A stretch of 64,000 bases of DNA from DASSSQ01 sp963839285 (GTDB lineage Bacteria > Actinomycetota > Thermoleophilia > Gaiellales > Gaiellaceae), in assembly GCA_963839285.1 (NCBI GenBank), contig CAWIUN010000031.1, positions 1 to 64,000 on the forward strand, given 5' to 3'. The notes under the pieces are model-generated. The model worked only from the letters and a program-made list of their open reading frames with translations. It did not search any database and had not been told where the DNA came from. Made by a program: the position numbers and the translations under genes. Shown here piece by piece: positions 9,849-19,001 of this stretch. Position 1 is the stretch's first letter, and each line of letters starts with the position of its first letter.

Positions 9849-9992
9849 CTGCGGCTCCTCCTCCCGCTCCTTCGCCTCGGTATCCGTCTCATGCCGCCAA
9901 ACGCTACCGCGCCCGCCGGTATTCCGCTCGTTGCGCGGCACGATCCTCTCCAACCGCCCGGCGGACTGCCGAACCGGGCGGCGGGGCGCCTT

Positions 9993-9998
9993 TAGGGT
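9993..9998 (+). promoter_or_regulatory. Leaderless-type -10 box TAGGGT
   Basis: TAGGGT lies 6 bp before ATG 10005. Confidence 0.5.
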
Positions 9999-10004
9999 TC
10001 CGGC

Positions 10005-11470
10005 ATGCGGCGGCGCAACCGGACGGGAGCGGGGCTCGCGGCCGCGGCGGCTCTCGCCTGGCTCGGAGCCGGCTGCGGCGGCGCGGGCCCGCCGGCCGCG
10101 GCGACGACCGCGACGCAGGCGCCGCCGGCGCAGCACTTCGTCAGCCGGCCCGACCTGCGGCCGCCCGAGGTGGACGTCCTCACGCCGCGCACGGCACGGC
10201 GCCCGGGTACCTCTTTCTCGCCCCGAAGAAGGAGGTCGCCCAGGCCGGCCCGCTGATCCTCGACGACCGCGGCCGCGTGGTCTGGTTCGACCCGCTCGAC
10301 ACCAAGGGCGTCACCGACTTCCGCGTCCAGAGCTACCGCGGGCGGCCCGTTCTGACCTGGTGGCGCGGGCAGTCCGAGAAGGGGGTCGGCAACGGGCACT
10401 ACGTGATCGCCGACGACCACTACCGGCAGATCGCCACGGTGCGCGCCGGCAACGGCCTGCACGGCGACATCCACGAGTTCCTGATCACGCCGCAGGACAC
10501 GGCGCTCCTCACCGTCTACCACGACGTCCCGCGCGACCTGAGCGCGTTCGGCGGCCCCAGGCACGGCACGCTGAAGGAGGGCGTCGTCCAGGAGGTCGAG
10601 ATCGGGAGCGGCCGCGTCCTCTTCGAGTGGCACAGCGCCGACCACGTCGACCCGTCCGAGTCCTACCAGCCGCTGCCGAAGGATCCCGCCGACCCGTGGG
10701 ACTACTTCCACGTCAACTCGATCGAGCCCGACGGCGACGCGCTGCTCGTCTCCGCCCGCCACACCTCGACCGTCTACGAGCTCCGCCGCAGCGACGGCGC
10801 GATCCTCTGGCGCCTCGGCGGCAAGCGCAGCGACTTCGACGTCGACGAGGCCGCACGCTTCGCCTGGCAGCACGACGCACGCCGGCAGCCCGACGGCACG
10901 ATCTCGCTCTTCGACAACGCCGCCTCGCACCCGGACCAGGCGCCCCAGTCGCGCGTGCTCGTCCTCCGGGTCGACGAGGAGCGGCGCACGGCCGCGCTCG
11001 TCCGCAGCTACGCGCACGCGCCGCCGCTCCTCTCGACGAGCCAGGGCGACGGGCAGCTCCTCCCGGACGGGCACGTGCTCGTCGGCTGGGGCTCGAACGA
11101 GTTCGTGACCGAGTACGACCGCGACGGGACCGTGCTCCTCGACCTCCGCTTCGGAGGCGGCGGGGCCGACTCCTACCGCGCCTACCGCTCGCCCTGGAGC
11201 GGCCGGCCGGCAGAGCCGCCCGCCGTCGCGGCGCGCGCGGCCGGCGGCGGCACGGCCGTCTACGCGAGCTGGAACGGCGCCACCGAGGTGGCGCGCTGGC
11301 GCGTGCTCGCCGGCGACGACAGGCAGCGGCTCTCGCCGGTGGCGACGGTCGCGCGGGACGGCTTCGAGACGCGCGCGGACGTCGATACGGACGCCCGCTT
11401 CTTCGCCGTCGTCGCCCTCGCGTCGGACGGGACGCCGCTCGGCACCTCGCCGACCGTCGAGCGTGGTTAG
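10005..11470 (+). CDS. Arylsulfotransferase (ASST)-like lipoprotein, one indel
   Basis: The N-terminus is a lipoprotein signal with lipobox LGAGC (Cys about 24). After one missing base near 10197 the protein continues GYLFLAPKKEVAQAGPLILD and RGRVVWFDPL, then a six-bladed-propeller-like series (GLHGDIHEFLITPQDTAL, YFHVNSIEPDGDALLVSARH, WRLGGKRSDF, AWQHDARRQPDGTISLFDN). This is the arylsulfotransferase/ArylS-like propeller common in actinobacteria; the catalytic histidines of true ASST fit H in DIHEF and FHVNS. It is probably anchored outside the membrane. Substrate is unknown, and many such paralogues have no shown activity. Confidence 0.78.
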
Positions 11471-11539
11471 GGCTTTCTCCGCATCGGCCCGCGGGGCTCT
11501 CCGGATGCGGGTCGCCGCCGGGCGAGGCACGCTCACCGG

Positions 11540-12622
11540 GTGAGCACGCTCGACCGTGTCCGCCCGACGGGGCGACGGCGACGCGCGCAGGCGCCTGCAC
11601 GCCCGCCGGCTCCCGTCCGGCTCGACGTCCTCCAGGCCGACTGGCGCACCGCGCTCGAGACGGCCGGGGCGGCGCTGACCGCCGCCCGCTCGGCGCTGCC
11701 CGCGGGCGAGCTCGCCGAGCGCGGCCGCCTGCTCGCGGTCGAGCGCGAGCAGACGACACAGCTGCTGCAGGCGCTGGCGCGCGACTTCCGCCGGCGCGAC
11801 GTCGCCCTCGAGCCGATGCTCGAGTCGCCCGAGGCGCGGCGCCGGCTCGGGCTCCCGCAGGGGGTGCACGCGTGCGTCTTCAGCGTCGACGGCGTCCTCG
11901 TCGGCAGCACGGCCGTCCACGTCGAGGCGTGGCGGGAGGCGTTCGACAAGCTGCTGCGCCGGCTCGGCGGCCTGACCTGGCGCATGTGGGCCGAGCTCGT
12001 GCCGTTCGACCCGGAGCGGGAGTACGTGCGGTACGTGCACGGCCGCTCGCGCCTCGACGGCGTCCGCACGTTCCTCGCGAGCCGCGGCATCAGCCTGCCC
12101 GAAGGCGGGCCCGGCGACCCGCCCGACGCGCAGACCGTGCACGGCGTCGCGAACCACAAGCAGCTGGTCTTCCAGCGGCTGCTCGAGACGCGCGAGATCG
12201 AGGCCTACCAGGCCTCCCGCCGCTACCTCGAGCTCCTGCACGACGCGCACTACGGCGTCGCCGTCGTCACGACGAGCGCCCACGCCCGCGCGGTGCTCGA
12301 GCGGGCCGGCCTGGCCGCGCTCGTCGACGTCTGGGTCGACGCGGACGCCGTCCGGGCGGATCACCTGCGCCCGCGGCCGGCGCCGGACATGTACGTGCAG
12401 GCGTGCCGGGCGCTCGGGGTCGCGCCCGCCGAGGCCGCCGTCTTCGAGACGAGCCCGGACGGGATCGCCGCCGCGCGGGCCGCCGGCTTCCGCCTGACCG
12501 TCGGCGTCGACCGCGAGCAGCTCCCGTCCCACGCGACGGCGCTGCGCGGCGAGGGCGCCGACCTCGTCGTCACCGGCCTCGACGACCTGCTCGAGCAGGC
12601 GCCTGCCGCAGCGGCCGCCTGA
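11540..12622 (+). CDS. HAD-superfamily (beta-phosphoglucomutase-like) protein lacking the nucleophile Asp
   Basis: A protein of 360 residues. The first 100 are an N-terminal extension, predicted helical. The HAD core follows: motif I VFSVDGVLVGSTAVHVEAW (about 113-131), a helical cap, motif II VVTTSAHA, and AVFETSPDGIAAARAAGF near motif IV. In active HAD phosphatases and mutases motif I is DxDG; here the first Asp is Ser115, with only Asp117 kept, and motif IV is ETSPDG instead of EDS.xG. It may therefore bind a sugar phosphate without turning it over. It lies 21 bp before a glycoside hydrolase. GTG start; neighbour of a sugar-related gene. Confidence 0.75.
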   Translation: MSTLDRVRPTGRRRRAQAPARPPAPVRLDVLQADWRTALETAGAALTAARSALPAGELAERGRLLAVEREQTTQLLQALARDFRRRDVALEPMLESPEARRRLGLPQGVHACVFSVDGVLVGSTAVHVEAWREAFDKLLRRLGGLTWRMWAELVPFDPEREYVRYVHGRSRLDGVRTFLASRGISLPEGGPGDPPDAQTVHGVANHKQLVFQRLLETREIEAYQASRRYLELLHDAHYGVAVVTTSAHARAVLERAGLAALVDVWVDADAVRADHLRPRPAPDMYVQACRALGVAPAEAAVFETSPDGIAAARAAGFRLTVGVDREQLPSHATALRGEGADLVVTGLDDLLEQAPAAAAA

Positions 12623-12631
12623 GGCTGCGCC

Positions 12632-12637
12632 TAGGAT
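12632..12637 (+). promoter_or_regulatory. Leaderless-type -10 box TAGGAT
   Basis: TAGGAT lies 6 bp before GTG 12644, in the 21-bp gap after the HAD gene. It suggests the hydrolase has its own promoter. Confidence 0.5.
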
Positions 12638-12643
12638 CGGCGG

Positions 12644-14273
12644 GTGCAGACGACGACCGCCGGCGGCCCGCCCGACCGCGACCGGCACCATCCACGTCCC
12701 CGCGCGAGCCGCCCCCGCTGGCGCAGCCTGAACGGCACCTGGGAGATCCGGCTCGAGCCGGACGCCCCGCCGCTCGAGATCCGCGTCCCCTTCACCTTCG
12801 AGGCGCCGCTCTCGGGGCTCGGTCGCGGCGGCGAGGTCCACGAGCGGCTCCGCTACCGGCGCAGCTTCGAGCTGCCCGACGGGTGGGCGGGCTCGCGGGT
12901 CCTGCTCCACTTCGGCGCGGTCGACTGGCGCGCCGAGGTCTCGCTCGACGGCCGCCGCGTCGGCGGGCACAGCGGCGGCTACACGCACTTCTCGCTCGAC
13001 CTCGGCCTGCTCGCGCCCGGACGGCCCTACGAGCTCGTCGTCGACGTCGAGGACCCGGCGGAGGGCGGGCAGCCGCGCGGCAAGCAGCGCGGGAGCGGCG
13101 GCATCTGGTACACGCGGACGACCGGGATCTGGCAGCCGGTCTGGCTCGAGGCGGTGCCGGAGACCTACGTGACGACGTTCGAGGTCGAGGGCTCGGTCGA
13201 CGGCACGATCGAGCTGCGGGTCGAGACGAGCGCGCCGACCCGGGCCGCCGCCCGCGTCTCGCTCGACGGGACGACGGTCGCCGAGGGCTCGTTCGCCGCG
13301 CCCGGCGTCACGCAGCTCCGCGTCGAGGAGCCGCGACTGTGGTCGCCCGAGGAGCCCGTCCTCTACGACGTCGAGCTCGAGACCGCCGAGGGCGACCGGC
13401 TCGGCTCCTACACGGCGTTCCGCTCGGTCGAGCGGGACGGGGCCCGGATCCTCCTGAACGGCAGCCCGCGACCGCTGCGGGGCGTGCTCGACCAGGGCTT
13501 CTGGCCCGACGGGATCTACACCGCGCCGACCGACGAGGCGATCCGCGCCGACGTCGAGGCCGCGAAGGCGCTCGGCTTCGACCTCGCCCGCATGCACGTG
13601 AAGGTCGCCGACCCGCGCTGGTACCGGTGGTGCGACCGGCTCGGCCTGCTCGTCGCCCAGGACATCCCGTCGAGCCACGACCTCTCGAGCGAGGAGGCGC
13701 GGGCCGGCTTCGCCGCGGAGGCGGCCGAGATCGTCGCGCAGCTCCGCGGCCACCCGTGCGTCGTCTGCTGGATCCTCTTCAACGAGGACTGGGGCGCGCC
13801 GCCGCCCGACTTCCAGCGGCGGCTCGTGCGCGAGACGCGGGCGGCCGACCCCTCGCGGCTCGTCGTCGACGCCTCCGGCTGGACGCAGCTCGACGACACC
13901 GACCTGCGCGACGTCCACGACTACGGCGACGACCTCGCGCGGCACGCGGGCCGGGACGGCCTGCCGCTCTGGGTCGGCGAGTGCGGCGGGGTCACGCTCG
14001 TCGTCCCCGGCCGCACCTGGGGGCACGACTTCGCCTACAGGAGCGTCGAGTCGGCCGGCGCGCTCGTCGAGTCGGTCGCGCGCCTGCTCGGAGGGCTCGG
14101 CGGCGTCGCCGGCTTCTGCTGGACGCAGCTGACCGACGTCGAGGGCGAGCTGAACGGCCTGCTCACCTACGACCGCGTCCCGAAGGCGCCGCCGGAGGCG
14201 ATCCGCGCCGCCGTCGCGCAGGGCTTGCGGACGGCCGGTCGGGCATGGGACCCTGGAGGCGGGAGACCCGTGA
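12644..14273 (+). CDS. Glycoside hydrolase family 2 enzyme (beta-galactosidase/glucuronidase-like)
   Basis: Domain order fits GH2: jelly-roll sugar-binding domain (LNGTWEIRL, GGYTHFSLDL), immunoglobulin-like domain (about 190-280), then a TIM barrel. The acid/base is Glu381 in LFNEDWG and the nucleophile is probably Glu446 in WVGECGG. There is no signal peptide, so it acts in the cytoplasm on a transported or internal glycoside. The reading frame has no stop and runs into the next gene; a TGA at 14271-14273, in another frame and overlapping the next GTG, is the likely true end if one base is wrong near the 3' end. Otherwise this is a GH2-UspA fusion. Confidence 0.85.
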
Positions 14274-15002
14274 GCGACGCGAGCTTCATCCTGGTCGGCT
14301 ACGACGACTCGCCGGGCGCGCAGACGGCGCTCGCCTTCGCCGTCGAGGAGGCGCGCCTGCGGTCTGCCCGGCTACGCGTCGTCCACGTGGTGCAGGCGCG
14401 GTCGCACGCGTACGCCGGCGTCGCCTCCCCGCGGCTCCCGGTCGAGGCCGAGACGCGGCCCGAGGCCGAGGCGATGCTGCGGCGGGCCGTCGAGGCGGTC
14501 GAGGCCGCCGGCGGCGCCGAGGTGGAGGTCGAGCTCGCGGCGGGCGTGCCGGCCGAGGTGCTGACCCGGCTGGCCGCCGGCGCCCTGCTGCTCGTCGTCG
14601 GCTCGCGCGGCCTGGGCGGCTTCCGCGAGCTGCTGCTCGGCTCGGTCAGCCACCAGGTCGTCCAGCACGCGCCCTGCCCGGTCGTCGTCGTCCGGGCGCC
14701 CGAGCCCGCGGCGGCGCCCGAGCAGGAGCCCCGCGGGCGCTTCTCGAGCGACGACGCCCGCCGGCTCGGCGCCGCGATCGGGATCGACTGGCGCGACGGC
14801 GCCGTTCGACGTCGAGCAGTTCCGGCGGGGGCTCGAGGTCGAGCTCGAGCACGGGCTCCACGACCCGAGCACCGACGTCACCGGCGACGACCCGCAGCTG
14901 ACGGCGAAGATCGCGCTCGCCCACCTGAACGAGCTCCCGGACTACTACACGCGGCTCGAGCTGATGGAGGAGCAGGCGAAGCGCGAGCGCCGCGGGGACT
15001 GA
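14270..15002 (+). CDS. UspA-family universal stress protein with C-terminal DUF5661 domain, one indel
   Basis: GTG 14270 is preceded by GGAGGCGGG, favouring a separate gene. Residues 1-140 are a UspA domain (ILVGYDDSPGAQTALAFAVE) with the ATP-binding pattern G-2x-G-9x-G-S in GSRGLGGFRELLLGS. An extra base near 14800 shifts the frame, after which FDVEQFRRGLEVELEHG, GDDPQLTAKIALAHLNE and PDYYTRLELMEEQA identify a DUF5661-like helical domain. The two domains together would form a stress protein of unknown target. It is in line with the GH2 gene and may be co-transcribed. Confidence 0.75.
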
Positions 15003-15084
15003 GCCCGCGCGCGAGTCGTCGCGCTCTCGACGCGCTTCCGGCACACGCGCCGGCCGCCGCGGCGGGCACACTGGCCGGGCGCCG

Positions 15085-17031
15085 ATGACCGACACCGCCG
15101 CCGCAGACGCGCTCGACCTGCTCGCCGACACGTTCGGCTTCGACGGCTTCCGGCCGGGCCAGGAGCGGGTCGTCGACGCGCTGCTCGCCGGCCGCTCCGC
15201 GCTCGCGGTCTTCCCGACCGGCGGCGGCAAGAGCCTCTGCTACCAGCTGCCGGCGCTGCTCCTCGACGGCGTCACGGTCGTCGTCTCGCCGCTGATCGCG
15301 CTGATGAAGGACCAGATCGACTTCCTGGCGGGCCGCGGCGTCCCGGCCGCGCGGCTCGACTCGAGCCTCGACCGCGACGAGACGCTCGCGGTCGGCGAGC
15401 GGCTGCGGAGCGGCGGCCTGAAGCTGCTCTACGTCGCGCCGGAGCGGTTCGTCAACGAGCGCTTCCTCGCCCAGCTCGAGCGGGCGCGGATCGCGCTCTT
15501 CGCCGTCGACGAGGCGCACTGCATCTCGGAGTGGGGCCACAACTTCCGCCCCGACTACCTGAAGCTCGCGGTCCGCGCCCGCGAGCTCGGCGCCGAGCGC
15601 GTGCTGGCGCTGACCGCGACGGCGACGCCCGCGGTCGTCGACGACATCCGTGCCGGCTTCGGGATCGCCGAGGCGGACAGCGTCGTCACCGGCTTCTACC
15701 GCCCCAACCTGACGCTGCTGACGACGCCCGCCGCCGGCGACCGCCGGGAGCAGCTGCTGATCGAGCGGCTGCGCGGGCGGCCGCCCGGCTCGACGATCGT
15801 CTACGTGACGCTGCAGCGGACGGCGCTGCGCGTCGCGGCGCTGCTCGCGGCCGCCGGCCTGCCCGCCCGCGCCTACCACGCCGGCATGAGCCCCGAGGAC
15901 CGGGTCGCGGTGCAGGACTGGTGGACGGCCTCCGACCGCGGCATCGTCGTCGCGACGATCGCCTTCGGCATGGGCATCGACAAGGCCGACGTCCGCTACG
16001 TCTACCACCTGAACCTGCCGAAGGGCCTCGAGTCGTACTCGCAGGAGATCGGCCGCGCCGGGCGCGACGGGGCACCGGCCACGTGCGAGCTGCTCGCCTG
16101 CCCCGACGACGTGCCGACGCTCGAGAACTTCGCCTTCGGGGACACGCCCAGCCGGGACGCGCTCGCCGGGCTGCTCGACGAGGTGTTCTCGCACGCCGGG
16201 GGCGAGCGGTTCGCGGTCTCGGAGTACGAGCTCTCGACCCGCTTCGACGTCCGGCCGCTCGTGCTCAAGACCGTCTTCACCTACCTCGAGCTCGAGGGGC
16301 TGCTCCGCCAGGGGACGCCGTTCTACGCCGGCTACAGCCTGCGGCCGACGCGCGGCACGCTCGAGGAGCTCGCCGCAGGCTTCGACCCCGCTCGCGCCGA
16401 CTTCCTCCGGCGCGTGCTCGACTGCGGAAACACAGCACGCGTCTGGACGAGCATCGTCCCCGACGACGCCGCCTTCGTGCTCGGCGAGGACCGCGGCAGG
16501 ATCGTCGCCGCGCTCGGCTACCTCGAGGAGCAGGGCCTCGTCGAGCTGAAGGCGGCCGAGCCGCGCCAGCGCTACACGGTCACCGGCGACCCGGGGCCGC
16601 TCGACCTCCTCGCCGACCGGCTCGCGGAGCGCTTCGGGCAGCGCGAGCGGGCCGAGACCGAGCGGATCGGGCGCGTCCTCTCGCTCGTCGAGCACGACGG
16701 CTGCCAGGTGGCCGCGCTCGTCGGCTACTTCGGCGAGGAGCGCGACGAGCCGTGCGGGCACTGCAGCTTCTGCCTCGAGGGGACGCCGCAGCGCCTGCCG
16801 GAAGCGGCTCCGGCGCCGCCGATCGAGACGCTCGTGACGCCGCGGACGCTCGCCGCGGTCGCCTCCGGCAGCCCCGAGGCGCTCGGGACGCCGCGGCAGC
16901 GCGCCCGCTTCCTCTGCGGGATCGCGAGCCCGGCGACGACCCGCGCGAAGCTGACGCGCGACCCGCTCTTCGGCGCGCTCGCGGACCGCCGCTTCGCCGA
17001 CGTGCTCGCCTGGGCCGAGGCGGCTGGCTAG
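15085..17031 (+). CDS. recQ: ATP-dependent DNA helicase RecQ
   Basis: A superfamily 2 3'-5' helicase of 648 residues for recombination and fork repair. Visible are the Gln motif region (FRPGQERVV), Walker A TGGGKS (45-50), DEAH (142-145), LTATAT, helicase motif VI QEIGRAGRDG, then the RQC part with zinc-binding cysteines (C at about 540 and CGHCSFC at 557-563) and winged helix. The C-terminus has a short region (RFLCGIASPATTRAKL) but no HRDC domain. The gene is intact. Its TAG stop is one strand of a CTAG shared with the convergent holin-like gene. Confidence 0.95.
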   Translation: MTDTAAADALDLLADTFGFDGFRPGQERVVDALLAGRSALAVFPTGGGKSLCYQLPALLLDGVTVVVSPLIALMKDQIDFLAGRGVPAARLDSSLDRDETLAVGERLRSGGLKLLYVAPERFVNERFLAQLERARIALFAVDEAHCISEWGHNFRPDYLKLAVRARELGAERVLALTATATPAVVDDIRAGFGIAEADSVVTGFYRPNLTLLTTPAAGDRREQLLIERLRGRPPGSTIVYVTLQRTALRVAALLAAAGLPARAYHAGMSPEDRVAVQDWWTASDRGIVVATIAFGMGIDKADVRYVYHLNLPKGLESYSQEIGRAGRDGAPATCELLACPDDVPTLENFAFGDTPSRDALAGLLDEVFSHAGGERFAVSEYELSTRFDVRPLVLKTVFTYLELEGLLRQGTPFYAGYSLRPTRGTLEELAAGFDPARADFLRRVLDCGNTARVWTSIVPDDAAFVLGEDRGRIVAALGYLEEQGLVELKAAEPRQRYTVTGDPGPLDLLADRLAERFGQRERAETERIGRVLSLVEHDGCQVAALVGYFGEERDEPCGHCSFCLEGTPQRLPEAAPAPPIETLVTPRTLAAVASGSPEALGTPRQRARFLCGIASPATTRAKLTRDPLFGALADRRFADVLAWAEAAG

Positions 17032-17390
17032 CGGCGCACGGTCCGGTCGACGAACGCGTTCCCGGCCCAGTTGACGAGCCAGACGACGACGACCGTGCCG
17101 ACGTACGTCCAGAAGCCGTCGATCGTGAAGTTCGGCGCCACCCACTCCGCGAACGCGACCATCGCGATGTTGATCACGAGCAGGAAGAGCCCGAGCGAGA
17201 GCAGCACGAGCGGCAGCGTCAGGATCGTCAGCACCGGCTTCAGGACCGCGTTCGCGAACCCGAGCGCGGCCGCGCCGATCAGGTAGGCCTCCCAGCCCTC
17301 GATCCGGACGCCGCCGAAGAGGCCGTTCGCGATCCAGAGGGCGAGGGCGTTGATCGCGAGGGCGACCGCGAGCCTGACGAGCCAGCGCAC
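17028..17390 (-). CDS. Phage holin family 4 / YvlD-type small membrane protein
   Basis: 120 residues with four membrane helices (VRLAVALAINALALWIANGL, LIGAAALGFANAVLKPVLT, LPLVLLSLGLFLLVINIAMV, VGTVVVVWLVNWAGNAFV). The FANAVLKPVLTILTLPL pattern is the signature of the widespread PF04020/YvlD family, which despite the holin label is a housekeeping envelope protein in actinobacteria. Start GTG 17390 has TAGACT 6 bp upstream. The stop codon shares CTAG 17028-17031 with recQ. Confidence 0.85.
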   Translation of the reverse strand: MRWLVRLAVALAINALALWIANGLFGGVRIEGWEAYLIGAAALGFANAVLKPVLTILTLPLVLLSLGLFLLVINIAMVAFAEWVAPNFTIDGFWTYVGTVVVVWLVNWAGNAFVDRTVRR

Positions 17391-17396
17391 GCGGCG

Positions 17397-17402
17397 AGTC
17401 TA
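17397..17402 (-). promoter_or_regulatory. Leaderless-type -10 box TAGACT
   Basis: TAGACT lies 6 bp before GTG 17390 on the minus strand. Confidence 0.5.
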
Positions 17403-17410
17403 CGCGAGCG

Positions 17411-18960
17411 CTAGCCGGGGCCGCGCCACGGCTGCGGCCGGTAGACGAGCGGCTCGCCGCGCCGGGCCGGCGGCCGGAACCGCTCCCACGCGAAGAGGAG
17501 GCCGCACGTGAGGGCGCCGAACGCGAGCACGTCCTGCGGCGTGTCGTTGACGGCGAGCGAGACCGCGATCCCGGCGAGCAGGGCGCCGACGGCGGCCGAG
17601 CGCGGCAGCGAGACGCCGAAGACGACCAGGGCGGCGAGGCCGACGGCCGACTGGACCGCGACCGGCCAGGAGGAGGTGGCGCCGGCCCAGGAGACGTGCC
17701 AGCGGTGGACGGCGTCGTCGACGAGGCCGCCGCCCGAGCCGACGGCCGTCGTCACGTGGCTCGAGCCGCCGGTCGCCCGGTCGAGCGCGACGAGCGCGAA
17801 GCCGAGCGCGACCGCGCCGAGGACCGCCGGCACGAGCGCGCGGGCCCCGGCGCGCGGCCGGGCGAGGCGCACCCAGAGGACGGCGAGGGCGACGGCGTAG
17901 ACGAGCAGCCCGCCGCCGTCCGCGCCCGCGCGGCTCCAGCCCGACCGCCGCCAGCGCGAGCGCCCCGACGAGCGGCAGCAGCGGCCCGGCGGCGGCCGCG
18001 GCCGCCAGCGTCGGCGCGAGCAGCAGCGTCTCGACCTCGTTCGTGACGCCGTAGTAGCGGCCGCCGCCGTCCGGGTGCGGCCCGAGGACGGCGAGGGCGT
18101 TCAGCGACGGCCAGGCGGCGAGCGCGCCGAGGTAGGCGGCGAGGAAGGCGGCGACGAGCGCCGCGAGGACGTCGTCGCCGAGCCGGGCGAGGACGAAGGC
18201 GAGCGCGCCGCAGCCTGCGAAGACGGCGACGACGACCGGCGGCCTCGCCTCGTGCGCGCCGGAGAGCGCGAGCGCGGCGCCGAGCGCGAGCGGCGGCACG
18301 AGCAGGCCGGTGCGCGCCCAGCGGCGCGAGCGGAGGAGCAGCGCGCCGGCGAACGCCGCGAGCAGCACCGAGACGACGGCGAGCCGGGCCGCGAAGCGCG
18401 CGTCGTGCGCGGCGCCGAGCCGGCGCGTCGAGCCGGCGCAGGTCGGCCGCGGGGGCCGCCGCCGGGACGGAGCCGATCGGCGGCGTCCCGCCGCGCTCGA
18501 GCGCGACCGCCGTCGGCGCGACGTCGGCCACCGAGACGAGCCCCTCGATCCGCGTCGCAGACGAGACGAGCAGGCCGCGGTAGCCGCCGCCGACGATCGC
18601 GACCGGATAGCGCGTGACGTTGTGGTGGGCTCCCGCCGGCGGCAGCGAGACGTAGATCGTCACCTCGGCCGGCCCGCTCGCCGGCCGGATCAGCGGCTCG
18701 CCGCCGGGACGGCCGCCGAGGAGCGCGCTCCGCACCTTGCCCCGCTCGAGCGCGGCGAGCGCGCCCGCCCGGGTGACCGTCGAGCCCGCGCCCGGGACGA
18801 GCAGCCCGACGGCGCCCGTGCCCGCGTAGCGCTCGAGCGGGAACGGCGGCACGACGAGCACCGCGACGCGCGGCCCCGCCGCCGCCGCGGGGCAACTGCA
18901 GGCGAGCGCAGCCACCGTCCCGGCCGCGGCCGCCGCGAACCGGTGCCGCCGTGTACGCAT
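17411..18960 (-). CDS. Large membrane protein with secreted N-terminal domain, unknown function, two indels
   Basis: The family is not recognised. A signal peptide (residues 1-27) leads to an extracytoplasmic domain of about 150 residues with PPFPLERYAGTGAVGLLVPG, VTIYVSLPPAG and LVSVADVAPTAVALE. The last part resembles the alkaline-phosphatase-superfamily fold of conserved actinobacterial membrane proteins. After an indel near 18418 come about ten hydrophobic helices (LGALAAWPSLNALAVLGPHP, YYGVTNEVETLLLAP), with a second indel near 17935. The YYGVxNE stretch is strongly conserved-looking. It is divergent from another membrane protein with 41 bp between starts. Confidence 0.6.
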
Positions 18961-19001
18961 CCCCGAGCACGGGATGCTACGCCTGCGGTAAAAGGCAGAC
19001 C

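Noticed and set aside
11479..11510. Hairpin after the ASST-like gene as a terminator
   Set aside because: The stem is only 7 bp with an 18-base loop, which is expected by chance in this base composition.
9931..14901. A 1656-codon plus-strand open frame and an equally long minus-strand frame across the ASST-HAD-GH2 region
   Set aside because: Both are Arg/Pro/Ala-rich shadows of real genes in other frames; no stop codons occur by chance in GC-rich DNA.
17028..17390. Phage holin as a sign of a prophage
   Set aside because: The family label is misleading; this YvlD-type protein is common in ordinary bacterial genomes, and no other phage gene is near.
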